From the NCBI GenBank assembly GCA_019309545.1, contig JAFDGA010000006.1:1-64000 (forward strand): a stretch of 64,000 bases of DNA, given 5' to 3'. The notes beneath the pieces are model-generated. The model saw only the letters and a program-made list of their open reading frames with translations. It was not told the origin of the DNA and did no database searches. The DNA comes from Deltaproteobacteria bacterium (GTDB lineage Bacteria; Desulfobacterota; Desulfobaccia; Desulfobaccales; Desulfobaccaceae). Position 1 is the first letter of the stretch, and every line of letters begins with the position of its first letter. Shown here in pieces: positions 46,254-54,983 of the stretch. Made by a program: the position numbers and the translations under genes.

Positions 46254-47699
46254 TCACTCCGCATCTGGCAACATGATGATGACGGTAGTCCCCTGGCCCG
46301 GGGTGCTGTCGATGTCAATAGTGCCGCGGTGGCTTTCGATAATGCTTTTTACGATCGACAGCCCCAAACCGCTACCCATATCCTTGGTAGTAAAAAAAGG
46401 ATTGAAGATTTTGCTGATAGCTTCCGCCTCAATCCCTTCGCCATTATCCTGTACCTGGATCAGGGCACCCTCGTTATGGGGCCCGAATCTAGTGGTCACG
46501 GTGATCTTACCCCCCTCGGGCAGAGCCTGAATGGCATTGAGCAAAATATTTAAAAAGGCCCGGTAGAGGAGATCAGGGTCGGCCGTCAAAGGATGGCCGT
46601 CAAGACTATAATGCCTGTCCACCGTGATGTGGTGTTTCTCAATCTCCGGCTGGAGAAGTTCAAGATTGCGCTCCAGGATTTCTTCCGGGTTGCAGGGCCG
46701 CAGGTTGGGTTCGCGCGGCCGGGCAAAGTCAAGGAATTCCGTCACGGTCTGGTTGAGTCGGTTCGATTCCTCCACAATAATCTGCGCCAGTCGGTCCTGG
46801 GGCTCATATTTGGCCAGGCGTTGCCGCAAGAGTTCTGCCGTGGAACTGATAATTCCCAGGGGGTTGCGGATTTCGTGCGCCACCCCGGCGATCATCTCCC
46901 CCAGGGCCGCCAGTTTTTCGGCCTGATTGAGCTGGGCTAACAGAGCCTTTTGTTCTTCGTGCCGCCGCTCTAAAATTATCTCCGCCTTTTTGACAATTTG
47001 CCGCAGAATTAGGAATAAGAGACCCATGATCACCACCAGGGTGGTGATGATAAAGAGCTGGAACCAACCGATTTCGGCCAGATCTTGGGAAATATCCTGA
47101 GTGATTTCAAACACCCCGATCACCGGCCCCAGTTCCGGGGTCAATTTTCTCTCTAGTCGGAAGGGAATATAGGTTTTCAGTTGTTGGGGTGCGGTCAAAT
47201 GAAAAAGTAGCAGGTCCAGGAGACTGTTGGGGGCGATCAGACTGGGTTCGCCCAATAAGGCCTTTTTAACCTCAGGAACATCATAACAATCCTCCCCTAA
47301 GGGAATGTCGTCGGTACTATAAGAAAGGGTTCCCACCTGATCATAAATGTTCACCTGTTTGATGTGAAAACCATGAATAGTGTGGCGGACTACGGCATCC
47401 AGCCGTTCAAACTGCTCGGGATCTTTGATCTGAATTTTTCCCTGATAGCGGATGGCTACGGGCAAGACAAATTGTTGAAAAACCTGATGGTTTAGATTAG
47501 CCGCCACCAGCAGGGCGTAATCTTGGCTTTTTTTCAGGGCCAGCTTCTGAGCCCGGTAGACCAGTAGCAGGGTGAGCAGCAGAGTAAAGATCAAAATCAC
47601 CATGAAGCCGGTAAAAGAGAAAAACTTTACCAGCCGAAAGGTTTCCACATCCTGGCGGTCAGGCCGCCAGGCCAGTTTAAGCCGCTCAAACATTGCCAT
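46254..47699 (-). CDS. Membrane sensor histidine kinase
   Basis: 481 residues: transmembrane helix (about 27-50), periplasmic sensor of about 160 residues, second helix (about 215-237), HisKA with phospho-acceptor H275 in VAHEIRNPLG, and HATPase_c with DNGEGI and GSGLGLSIVKS. Looks like a ZraS/HydH-type kinase, though the periplasmic part is not diagnostic. It starts 12 bases after the pgi stop codon, so the two may be co-transcribed. The NtrC-type regulator at 44029 is the probable partner. Confidence 0.9.
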   Translation of the reverse strand: MAMFERLKLAWRPDRQDVETFRLVKFFSFTGFMVILIFTLLLTLLLVYRAQKLALKKSQDYALLVAANLNHQVFQQFVLPVAIRYQGKIQIKDPEQFERLDAVVRHTIHGFHIKQVNIYDQVGTLSYSTDDIPLGEDCYDVPEVKKALLGEPSLIAPNSLLDLLLFHLTAPQQLKTYIPFRLERKLTPELGPVIGVFEITQDISQDLAEIGWFQLFIITTLVVIMGLLFLILRQIVKKAEIILERRHEEQKALLAQLNQAEKLAALGEMIAGVAHEIRNPLGIISSTAELLRQRLAKYEPQDRLAQIIVEESNRLNQTVTEFLDFARPREPNLRPCNPEEILERNLELLQPEIEKHHITVDRHYSLDGHPLTADPDLLYRAFLNILLNAIQALPEGGKITVTTRFGPHNEGALIQVQDNGEGIEAEAISKIFNPFFTTKDMGSGLGLSIVKSIIESHRGTIDIDSTPGQGTTVIIMLPDAE

Positions 47700-47711
47700 C
47701 AGGCTGCAGTC

Positions 47712-49154
47712 TCAGATGATTTGATATTGTTCCCGGAGGGGTGGGGCACTCTCTAGTTGCTGTCGATACTCCTCAAATCCCGGTCGGCCCATCAGGCCAT
47801 AGGTGGTATGCTTGCCCCCCTCCACCCCAGGCTGGTCCAGAGGATTTACCCCCAATAGTCCTCCCAAGCTTACGGTCATTACCTCAAAAAGGAAGAGCAG
47901 TTGTCCGATGGTAAAGGCATTGATCTCCGGGAGCCGGATGGTCAGATTGGGACGTCCGTTGCGCATGAGATTGAAGGCGGTGGCGGTTTTCTCCGCTTTG
48001 ATCAGTTCGTTCAGGGTATGACCGCCCAGATAACTTAAGCCTTCGAGCTCTGGGTAGAGGGAGGGAAGCGCCACGTGATGCTGAAAGTTTTCCACCTCTA
48101 AAAAAGTAATTACTTTATCAAATGGACCCTCAATATAAAGCTGAAGCTGGGAGTGTTGATCCGTGGCTCCCAAGGCTCGCACCGGGGTAGGGCCGACGTT
48201 GACTATCTGACCTTGGAGGTTGAATTTTTTCCCCAGGCTTTCGGCCCAGATCTGGCAGAACCACTCCGCCACCCCGGACAGGGACGAGGCATATGGCATT
48301 AATACCTGAATCGGCCGATTCTTGCGGGTATAGAAAAGATAATAAATCGCCGCCAGCCGATACGCCAGATTATTTTTGAATTCCGGCTCCTTGAGGCACA
48401 CATCCATAAAGCGGGCACCGGCCATTAATTCATCTATGTCAATCCCCACCATTTCGGCCGGAAACATGCCGACCGCGCTGAAGATCGAAAACCGGCCGCC
48501 CACCTTGGGGGGGATGGTAAGACTTCTAAACCCTTCCGATTGCGCCAGGCGGCGGAGATTACCCTGTTCTGGATCAGTGGTCAGGATCACCCGATCTCGG
48601 GCTCGTGCTTCTCCTAACCGGCCTTTTAACATTCCGTAAACAAACAAGAATTGGCTCAGGGTTTCGGCCGTACTACCTGATTTAGATATAACATTAAAGA
48701 CGGTGCGACGCAAATCGACCGCGTCTAAGAGGCCGTAAAAGCCGTCCGGATCAATATTATCCGCGACCAACAACCGCGGCCTATGATGCCGCCGGGCGAG
48801 GGCCAATAGATTATGCTGGGGATGACACAGGGCCTGATGCAAGGCCCGGGCCCCCAGGGCTGACCCGCCGATTCCCAGGACAATAAAATCCCAGAACCAC
48901 TCCAATAGGGGTTTGGCCAGGTTTTTGACCTCGGTGATGGTCTCTTGCCGATAAGGAAGCTCATAAAAGGCTAATTTCCCCTGTTGCCGGCGGGTTTTTA
49001 AATCCTGGTCGATCTCTTGAATACGGGTTGTTAATTCATCCAGTTCTTCGGAGCGCAAACCATTTTGTACTCCCACAAAGTCGGCCATGGCATAATTATA
49101 ATCCAGCGTCAAGGCCATGGCGCGGGTCCATTTTGCATCCTGATAACGCTTCAT
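47712..49154 (-). CDS. pgi: Glucose-6-phosphate isomerase
   Basis: 480 residues with GPI family blocks: VLGIGGSALGARALH, VISKSGSTAETLSQF, KVGGRFSIFSAVGMFPAEM, GVNPLDQPGVE. It interconverts glucose-6-phosphate and fructose-6-phosphate in the cytoplasm. The catalytic Glu-x-x-His and Lys residues lie in segments typical of the bacterial GPI. The gene is followed after 12 bases by a histidine kinase gene, an uncommon arrangement. Confidence 0.94.
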   Translation of the reverse strand: MKRYQDAKWTRAMALTLDYNYAMADFVGVQNGLRSEELDELTTRIQEIDQDLKTRRQQGKLAFYELPYRQETITEVKNLAKPLLEWFWDFIVLGIGGSALGARALHQALCHPQHNLLALARRHHRPRLLVADNIDPDGFYGLLDAVDLRRTVFNVISKSGSTAETLSQFLFVYGMLKGRLGEARARDRVILTTDPEQGNLRRLAQSEGFRSLTIPPKVGGRFSIFSAVGMFPAEMVGIDIDELMAGARFMDVCLKEPEFKNNLAYRLAAIYYLFYTRKNRPIQVLMPYASSLSGVAEWFCQIWAESLGKKFNLQGQIVNVGPTPVRALGATDQHSQLQLYIEGPFDKVITFLEVENFQHHVALPSLYPELEGLSYLGGHTLNELIKAEKTATAFNLMRNGRPNLTIRLPEINAFTIGQLLFLFEVMTVSLGGLLGVNPLDQPGVEGGKHTTYGLMGRPGFEEYRQQLESAPPLREQYQII

Positions 49155-49401
49155 AGCTTCTCCCGGTATTATCCGCTTCTGGTTGATGATCCGATAAATT
49201 AAAGGCAGTATCTAAACTTTCGGGATAAGTTAATTTAGCCCAGAAAAATTCTTGATTCAAGGGAAATATATTTTTGTATCGGGGCCCTATTCATTTCCGG
49301 GAGGGCAGCTAAACCAGGTTAAAAAATAATGTGAAAAATAATTGCTCGATTTAAAATTTTGATTGTATAGTAGAAGTACCGTCTTTAGAGAAAATCAAGA
49401 A

Positions 49402-49818
49402 ATGATAAAAATCTGCCCCTTGATTCGGCAAAAAGTTTGGCTGCTGGGCCTGATACTGTGGTTGGGGGCCGCCTGTGCCCCCCAGATGGTGCCGGCCCCG
49501 CTTACCTGGCCCAGCGTGGTTATCACTGAGGATGGCTTGGCCTATTATGTGCGTGGCTTGAGGCTTCCCGGGACTCGCCAGGAGCTCCGGGTCCGGGAAG
49601 CAGGGGCCAATACCTGGATCCCCTTAACCCTGATCCAACGCCTGGAGTTCACTGGCCCGGACCAGGACGGTTATCGCCCGGCTAAAATTGTTCTGACCTC
49701 TGGAGAGGCTCTGCAGTCGGAAATTTCAATCAATTACATTTTGGAAGGCAACACTGACCTGGGCTACTGGAATATGCCCCTAACCAAGGTAAGCCGCCTC
49801 GAGGTAGGAACCGAGTAA
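49402..49818 (+). CDS. Small lipoprotein of unknown function
   Basis: 138 residues from the ATG at 49402. Lipoprotein signal with lipobox (WLGAACAP), so it is anchored after cleavage. The rest is beta-rich (TEDGLAYYVRGL, WIPLTLIQRLEF, AKIVLTSGEALQSEI). I recognise no family. Upstream frames to 49363 are possible but the chosen start begins the signal sequence directly. It precedes the prepilin peptidase gene by 39 bases and may be part of its transcript. Confidence 0.7.
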   Translation: MIKICPLIRQKVWLLGLILWLGAACAPQMVPAPLTWPSVVITEDGLAYYVRGLRLPGTRQELRVREAGANTWIPLTLIQRLEFTGPDQDGYRPAKIVLTSGEALQSEISINYILEGNTDLGYWNMPLTKVSRLEVGTE

Positions 49819-49857
49819 GTCGAGGCTGACGTTGCCGAGCCGGTCGGGACCAACCTG

Positions 49858-50613
49858 ATGATCGCTTATCTTCTGGCCTTCCTGGCAGGTCTGGCTCTGG
49901 GGAGTTTCCTTAATGTGGTAATCACTCGGCTTCCCCAGGGGGAACCGGTGTGGGCCGGCCGGTCCCGCTGCCCGCAATGCCGCCACCCAATCCCCTGGTA
50001 TGACAACCTGCCGATTATCAGTTTTATCTGGCTGAAAGGTAGATGCCGCTTCTGTCAGGGTGACATTCCGTGGCGCTATCCCGCTGTTGAATTGGCGGGC
50101 GGATTACTGGCCCTGGGGCTATGGGCCCGGTTCCCGGGGGAGCCGCTGCTGTTCGCCTATGGGCCGTTTACCGCCGCCCTGGTGATCCTGACCGGGCTTG
50201 ATCTGGAACATCAGTGGCTTCCCGATATCATCACTCTACCCGGCATTGCTCTGGGGCTGGTCTTGGCCCTGATACTGCCCCATCTTTCCTTTAGCCAGGC
50301 GTTAGCCGGGGCAGTGGCAGGTGCCGCTCTGTTGCAAGCCATAGGCTGGGGTTATGGGAAAGTGACCGGGCGTCAGGGTTTGGGCGGCGGGGATGTCAAG
50401 CTGCTGGCTCTGATCGGGGCCTTTTTGGGCCTCAAATCGATTCCGGTGGTGATTCTGATCAGCGCCACCCTGGGGAGTCTAGGCGGCGGGATGTTGGCCT
50501 GGAAAAGCGGCCAGGGGCGCTTAACTCCGATCCCCTTCGGCCCTTTTCTGGGTTTGGCTGCTTTGGTCTACCTCTTTGCCGAGCCAGATCTACTTGGTTT
50601 AATATTCTGGTAG
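49858..50613 (+). CDS. gspO: Prepilin peptidase/N-methyltransferase (type II secretion)
   Basis: 251 residues. It cleaves leader peptides of pseudopilins and methylates the new N-terminus in the inner membrane. The N-terminal cytoplasmic zinc loop has two Cys pairs (CPQC ... CRFC), and the catalytic aspartates are in LTGLDLEHQWLPD and GGGDVKLLA (with D near residues 116 and 182). Several hydrophobic helices follow. It is not in the operon but sits close to gspD on the other strand, convergent with the small gene at 50662. It would process GspG-K encoded at 56-59 kb. Confidence 0.93.
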   Translation: MIAYLLAFLAGLALGSFLNVVITRLPQGEPVWAGRSRCPQCRHPIPWYDNLPIISFIWLKGRCRFCQGDIPWRYPAVELAGGLLALGLWARFPGEPLLFAYGPFTAALVILTGLDLEHQWLPDIITLPGIALGLVLALILPHLSFSQALAGAVAGAALLQAIGWGYGKVTGRQGLGGGDVKLLALIGAFLGLKSIPVVILISATLGSLGGGMLAWKSGQGRLTPIPFGPFLGLAALVYLFAEPDLLGLIFW

Positions 50614-50661
50614 CCCGTCATCTAGATGAAAATTATCTTATTATCCCACCGCTTGAAAGGC

Positions 50662-50982
50662 TCAAGGCAGCCAGAATCTTTGATGGCGGTGGAACATATA
50701 GTTCTGACCTAAAGGTCGGCCAATGGTCCAGGCCGCAGGCTCCCGCACCAGTCCGCGGGCGGCCTGACCGGTGCTGCCAGAGGGCAGGGTGAAGGGTAGG
50801 GTGGCTACCAGGGTGGCAAATCCCACCGCAGTGGCTGCAATCCCAATCGGCCGCCCCACCAGACCATCGAGGAACATAACCTCCGGACTGGGTTTGCTCT
50901 GAGAGTAGTTTTGGGCTGTGGCGATACTGCTGCCCAGTGCCAATCCCAATATCAGAATACCTACCATCAACAGCCGGCTCAT
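50662..50982 (-). CDS. Small exported protein
   Basis: 106 residues with a signal peptide (cleavage probably after ATAQ at residues 22-24). The mature part has a hydrophobic stretch that could be a membrane anchor (GLVGRPIGIAATAVGFATLV) and a conserved-looking motif PFTLPSGSTGQAARGLVREPA. Similar small proteins occur in other gammaproteobacteria and Desulfobacterota; function unknown. It lies between gspO and gspD, on gspD's strand. Confidence 0.6.
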   Translation of the reverse strand: MSRLLMVGILILGLALGSSIATAQNYSQSKPSPEVMFLDGLVGRPIGIAATAVGFATLVATLPFTLPSGSTGQAARGLVREPAAWTIGRPLGQNYMFHRHQRFWLP

Positions 50983-51255
50983 GTGCGCCTCCCCTGGTGG
51001 CTCTGTTTAGCCATAAATTTTGATTAATATAATATTTTCTTAATTAATTTTCAATTACTGAATATAGCATTTTTTGCTGATTATTATCGTCATCCTTATC
51101 GTCTTCTCTCGGCAAGGACTTCTCGCTCAAATCTCCCAAGAGCCATTGGATCAGTCCGACCACCAGAGCGGCTCAGCTAACCATAAAAATATCCGGGGGG
51201 CCTAAAAAGCACTCGGTATCCGGGTTTCTCAATTATGGTGGCGGGATATACTATT

Positions 51256-53565
51256 TCATGGCGCCCTCGGAGGTCTAGGTTGGGTCTTTTTCTGCCATTC
51301 GGGACTTAATTCTTCCAGAGGGATGCGGTGCTTGACTTCATCGGTGAGGCGGGCTCCCTCTTCCAGGCTGGAGATAATGTGGGGGGTAATCAGCACCAAA
51401 AGCTCGGTCTTTTCTCTTTTCACCTCTTCGCTGCCAAACAGCGCTCCCAGCAAGGGGATCTTGCGCAAGCCGGGAATGCCATAGGCCGTCCGGGTCGCAT
51501 CCTCCCGGATCAGACCGCCCAAGACGATAGTCTGATTGTCGCCGGTGATCAGAGAAGTCTTGGCAGTGCGGATGATAAAGGTGGGGCTGGCTTCCACCCC
51601 AGTGGTAGTGGGGACCGCGGCGCTCACCTCCTGAGTGATGTCCAGGGTCACCAGGCCCTTGGCATTGATCTGGGGTTTCACAAGCATGATAATCCCAGTA
51701 CTGCGGTATTCCACCGTCTGGGTCTGTAAAGAGGTTGTCTGGCTGATCAGGGGGACCGCCTGGGAAGTCAGAATGGGAACATCCTGGCCGATCTGGATAC
51801 GGGCTTCTTGATTGTTGGCTGCCATGATGTGGGGCGAGGCCAGGATGTTGACCTTGCCCTCTTCGGCCAGCATATGGATCAAGCCTCGGAATTCATTTAA
51901 GGAATCCCGGACCGCAAACGTAAAGCCGCCGATGGCCTTGGAAAAGGCGGCTGAGGGTCCTTGCAAGATATTTAGACTGGGGGTGCCGTTCTTGGTTTTA
52001 GGGGTGACCAGTTTGGAGTTCAAAAACCACTCTACGCCATACTTGAGATCGCCGGTGAGCCGCACTTCGGCAATCAAGATCTCATTCAGCACCTGACGGG
52101 GCATAAGGTCCAGGCGCTGCAAGAGCTGAGAAATCACCCGCCATTCATGGGGAGGGGCGACTATCACCAGCAGGTTGTTCTCTTCGTCCGGGATGATGCG
52201 CACCCCTTCCTTAGGGGAGACCTCTGGGGCCGCGGCTTCGGCTAAGGGAACGGCCTGTTCCTTCTGTCCCTCTAACAGGCCTCCGCCCGGGCCTCGCCTT
52301 CTTTCAATACTGCCAGCGCCGCCTCCTGATTGCCCCAAACCTGAGGTCCTGGTTCCACCCATGATGCCGGTTCCTAGACCTCCTTCCCCTGCAGCACCAG
52401 ACTGTCCCAAGAAAGTGGGGCGGCGGTCCTCAGGTTCAACCTCCTTTACCTCCGGCGCCAGGGGCTTGCCACCATATACCTGGGTCAGGAGGTTGGCCAG
52501 GTTTCTGGCCTTATAGTTCTCCACGTGATAGACATGGATGTCGGCCAGCATGTCGGTTTTCAGATCTAGCTGGCGAATCCAGTAAAGGGCCCGGTCCATC
52601 AGGGGCTTGGAACCGGCCAGGACCAGGATCGAATTAAGTCGGGGGACCGGCAGGAAGCCCACGCCAAATTTCTCCTTGGGGGCTAAAGCACCATATGCGG
52701 AAAAAATTACCTCTAACTCAGAAATCAGATTCTGCGGGGAGGTATTATCCACCTTGGCAATCTGAATCTGAGTTTGAGCCAGACTGCGGGTGTCGATCAG
52801 GTGGATGAGATTCAGCAGTTTTTCCAGATTGGCAGGATAATCGACCAGGATTAAGGAATTATTTGCAGCTTCAGAGATGGATCCGCCGGGAGACATTAGG
52901 GGCTTCAGAACCGGCATCATCTCTTTGGCGGCGGTCTGCTCTAAGAAAACTACCTGGACGGTCATCCCGGTCGGCGGAATCCCTCGGGTATAGACCGGTA
53001 AGGCCTGCGCCCCAACCTTGTCTGCCGGGACAATCTTATAAACATTGACATCTCTGATCAAGGCGGCCCCATTCACCAACAACAGGGTTTCCAGGATGGA
53101 TAACAGTTCGCTCTGACTCAGCTTGCCGGTGGCTCGCACGCTGGCTTTGCCTTTGACCCGGGGATCGATTAAGTAGTTGATCCCCATGGTGTCCGCCAGA
53201 ACCCCGATGGTTTCCACCAGGTCAGCATTTTTTAAATTGAGGTCAATAGGATAGATCTTCTCGTCTTTGCGTTTGGGACGCTGGATAGTTTGGATTTTCT
53301 TGAGAGCCTGAGCATAGTCCTGCAGGAACCGGTCATCCTGAGGCAAATTCCCGGGGAGCGGTTCTCTGGGTTTGGAGTCTGGGATCGGACGGGGAGGGGG
53401 TGCCGGGCCAGTGGATACCTGCACTGGTATCTGTCTAGAAACCACGGCCGGGTAAGGGGATTGCTCTGCTGGCGAGGCGCATCCGACCATACCCAACAAC
53501 AGAAACCCGATCAGTATCTGAATAAGCCGACTAGCCATGATCCATCGATTTTTAATTTTAGCCAA
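51256..53565 (-). CDS. gspD: Type II secretion secretin
   Basis: 769 residues. Lipoprotein signal with lipobox (LLLGMVGC), then N0, N1, N2 and N3-type domains (about residues 105-340) forming the periplasmic part, an inserted Gly/Ser-rich stretch (about 395-430), and the secretin domain that forms the outer-membrane ring (about 520-745, ending LVLITPHII). It is the outer-membrane gate for folded exoproteins. Last gene of the gsp operon. The Gly-rich insert is a notable addition to N3. Confidence 0.92.
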   Translation of the reverse strand: MAKIKNRWIMASRLIQILIGFLLLGMVGCASPAEQSPYPAVVSRQIPVQVSTGPAPPPRPIPDSKPREPLPGNLPQDDRFLQDYAQALKKIQTIQRPKRKDEKIYPIDLNLKNADLVETIGVLADTMGINYLIDPRVKGKASVRATGKLSQSELLSILETLLLVNGAALIRDVNVYKIVPADKVGAQALPVYTRGIPPTGMTVQVVFLEQTAAKEMMPVLKPLMSPGGSISEAANNSLILVDYPANLEKLLNLIHLIDTRSLAQTQIQIAKVDNTSPQNLISELEVIFSAYGALAPKEKFGVGFLPVPRLNSILVLAGSKPLMDRALYWIRQLDLKTDMLADIHVYHVENYKARNLANLLTQVYGGKPLAPEVKEVEPEDRRPTFLGQSGAAGEGGLGTGIMGGTRTSGLGQSGGGAGSIERRRGPGGGLLEGQKEQAVPLAEAAAPEVSPKEGVRIIPDEENNLLVIVAPPHEWRVISQLLQRLDLMPRQVLNEILIAEVRLTGDLKYGVEWFLNSKLVTPKTKNGTPSLNILQGPSAAFSKAIGGFTFAVRDSLNEFRGLIHMLAEEGKVNILASPHIMAANNQEARIQIGQDVPILTSQAVPLISQTTSLQTQTVEYRSTGIIMLVKPQINAKGLVTLDITQEVSAAVPTTTGVEASPTFIIRTAKTSLITGDNQTIVLGGLIREDATRTAYGIPGLRKIPLLGALFGSEEVKREKTELLVLITPHIISSLEEGARLTDEVKHRIPLEELSPEWQKKTQPRPPRAP

Positions 53566-53636
53566 ATTAAAATAAGAAGGCTGCCATCAAGGTCTTATAC
53601 CGATTAGCTTTCAAATGAGTAATTTTATCCTTTATC

Positions 53637-53664
53637 CCCTCTCCCCTGCTGGCGGGGGAGAGGG
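53637..53664. repeat. GC-rich palindromic repeat between gspC-like and gspD genes
   Basis: A perfect 10-bp stem, CCCTCTCCCC (53637-53646) with GGGGAGAGGG (53655-53664), 8-base loop. Resembles the copy at 45494. No T-tract on the minus strand, so it may be a repeat or an mRNA-shaping hairpin that tunes gspD expression. Confidence 0.5.
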
Positions 53665-53715
53665 CGAGGGTTAGGAGGCATTTTAGCTCTTTGATCGCAA
53701 CTTGTTATTATCTGG

Positions 53716-54351
53716 TTAAATCGAATCCTCGATCACTTCTTCCTCCCACATCTCCTCTGGGGCAATTTCTTCTTGGAGTCCCTCGGGCTCCACCATTTCT
53801 TCGGGCGGTACTTCAGGTTCCTCACTCTCCAGGGACGGCCCTCCCCTCAGTGCTGAACCCCGCGGAGACTGCACCAGGGGGGTTGGGAAGGTTAGAGTTT
53901 TGCTAATCCCTTTTCCCTGGAACAGCACCGCTTCTGTACAGATTTCCACTACTTTGAAGCCCCGCCATTCCTCACCTTGGCGGACTACCTGAACCTGGGG
54001 TCGCCCCCTGGAATCAGGCGAACTGATGATAGCCGCCTTTTCCTGGCCGATGATGATGATTCCCTGGAGTTTGCCGCCCTCTAGAGTAGCCTGACCTTTG
54101 CTCGGATCAGGGCAGAGATGAAACGCCATGCGTTGGGGACTGAACAGGTCTTTGGTCTGGACTATCTGAAAAGCACTCAGCGGCTGCTTATCGGCCAGGA
54201 CCGGAACCTGGGGCACAGCCACCCCGGCTTTGGCATTGGCCTTGACGGGCAGCGTCGTTTCACCGCTCCAGACCCCGATGATGGCCCCCAGCAACAGGGC
54301 GTTTGCCACTAATAACAAAATATCCCAGATGCGACCCTGGCGCCAGATCAT
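53716..54351 (-). CDS. GspC-like inner-membrane protein of the type II secretion system
   Basis: 211 residues: one N-terminal transmembrane helix (about 8-28), a periplasmic beta-rich homology region typical of GspC/PilP (QGIIIIGQEKAAIISS ... VQVVRQGEEWRGFKVVEIC), and an acidic C-terminal tail. It would connect the inner-membrane platform to the secretin. The position after gspM rather than at the start of the operon is unusual; the four-base ATGA overlap with gspM suggests coupling. I leave the symbol empty since it could also be a PilP-like protein. Confidence 0.75.
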   Translation of the reverse strand: MIWRQGRIWDILLLVANALLLGAIIGVWSGETTLPVKANAKAGVAVPQVPVLADKQPLSAFQIVQTKDLFSPQRMAFHLCPDPSKGQATLEGGKLQGIIIIGQEKAAIISSPDSRGRPQVQVVRQGEEWRGFKVVEICTEAVLFQGKGISKTLTFPTPLVQSPRGSALRGGPSLESEEPEVPPEEMVEPEGLQEEIAPEEMWEEEVIEDSI

Positions 54352-54983
54352 CCCTTGGACTCCCGCTTGATCACCCCGGCAATTTCCATGCTGACTCGCA
54401 ACATACTGGCCCGCCGTGACAAGGCATGGCTGCGGGCCGCGTTGATCTCTAATTGCGTGAGATACAGAAGCTTTCGGTGATGTTCCAGATAGTAGAGAAA
54501 TTTCAGTAATTGTTCAATGTTGGCCGAAAGTTGCACCTGGACCGGCACTTCTAGATAAGACCCGGCTTCCCGAGAAGGTAACACATTTATACTGATCAAC
54601 TTAAGACCCTGGTCGCCGGACAGGGTTTTGAGGATTTCCTGAAGATCAGCGGCTGCCACCGCAGGATTGCTCCCGGAAAGAAATTTGGTCTCGGCCTGGG
54701 TCAAGGCGTCGTTTAGTGTTTGGTGGACTTGGGCCACTCTGCTTTGCTCTGCCAACAAATTCTGGTAATGTCGTAGCATTAGTTGTTTTTTTTCCAGCTC
54801 CTGGGCCCAATCATTTTTCATATCCAGCAGTGGAAAGATGATCCCAAAGATAACCACGATAAACAGCAGCAGTCCGCCCAGTCCCCAGGCCAGGCGCCGT
54901 TGCTGATCGGACAATTTATCAAGATCCCATCCCCAGGACCTTAATTTCTGCTTTAATTTTAAAATGCTCGCGTCCATTAGCAT
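54348..54983 (-). CDS. gspM: Type II secretion protein GspM
   Basis: 211 residues with one transmembrane helix (about 30-52) and a periplasmic ferredoxin-like region (AADLQEILKTLSGDQGLKLISINVL). It works with GspL in the inner-membrane platform. The start overlaps the end of gspL by 65 bases; a start further inside (TTG near residue 24) would reduce it, but is not better supported. The stop overlaps the next start by four bases. Confidence 0.82.
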   Translation of the reverse strand: MLMDASILKLKQKLRSWGWDLDKLSDQQRRLAWGLGGLLLFIVVIFGIIFPLLDMKNDWAQELEKKQLMLRHYQNLLAEQSRVAQVHQTLNDALTQAETKFLSGSNPAVAAADLQEILKTLSGDQGLKLISINVLPSREAGSYLEVPVQVQLSANIEQLLKFLYYLEHHRKLLYLTQLEINAARSHALSRRASMLRVSMEIAGVIKRESKG

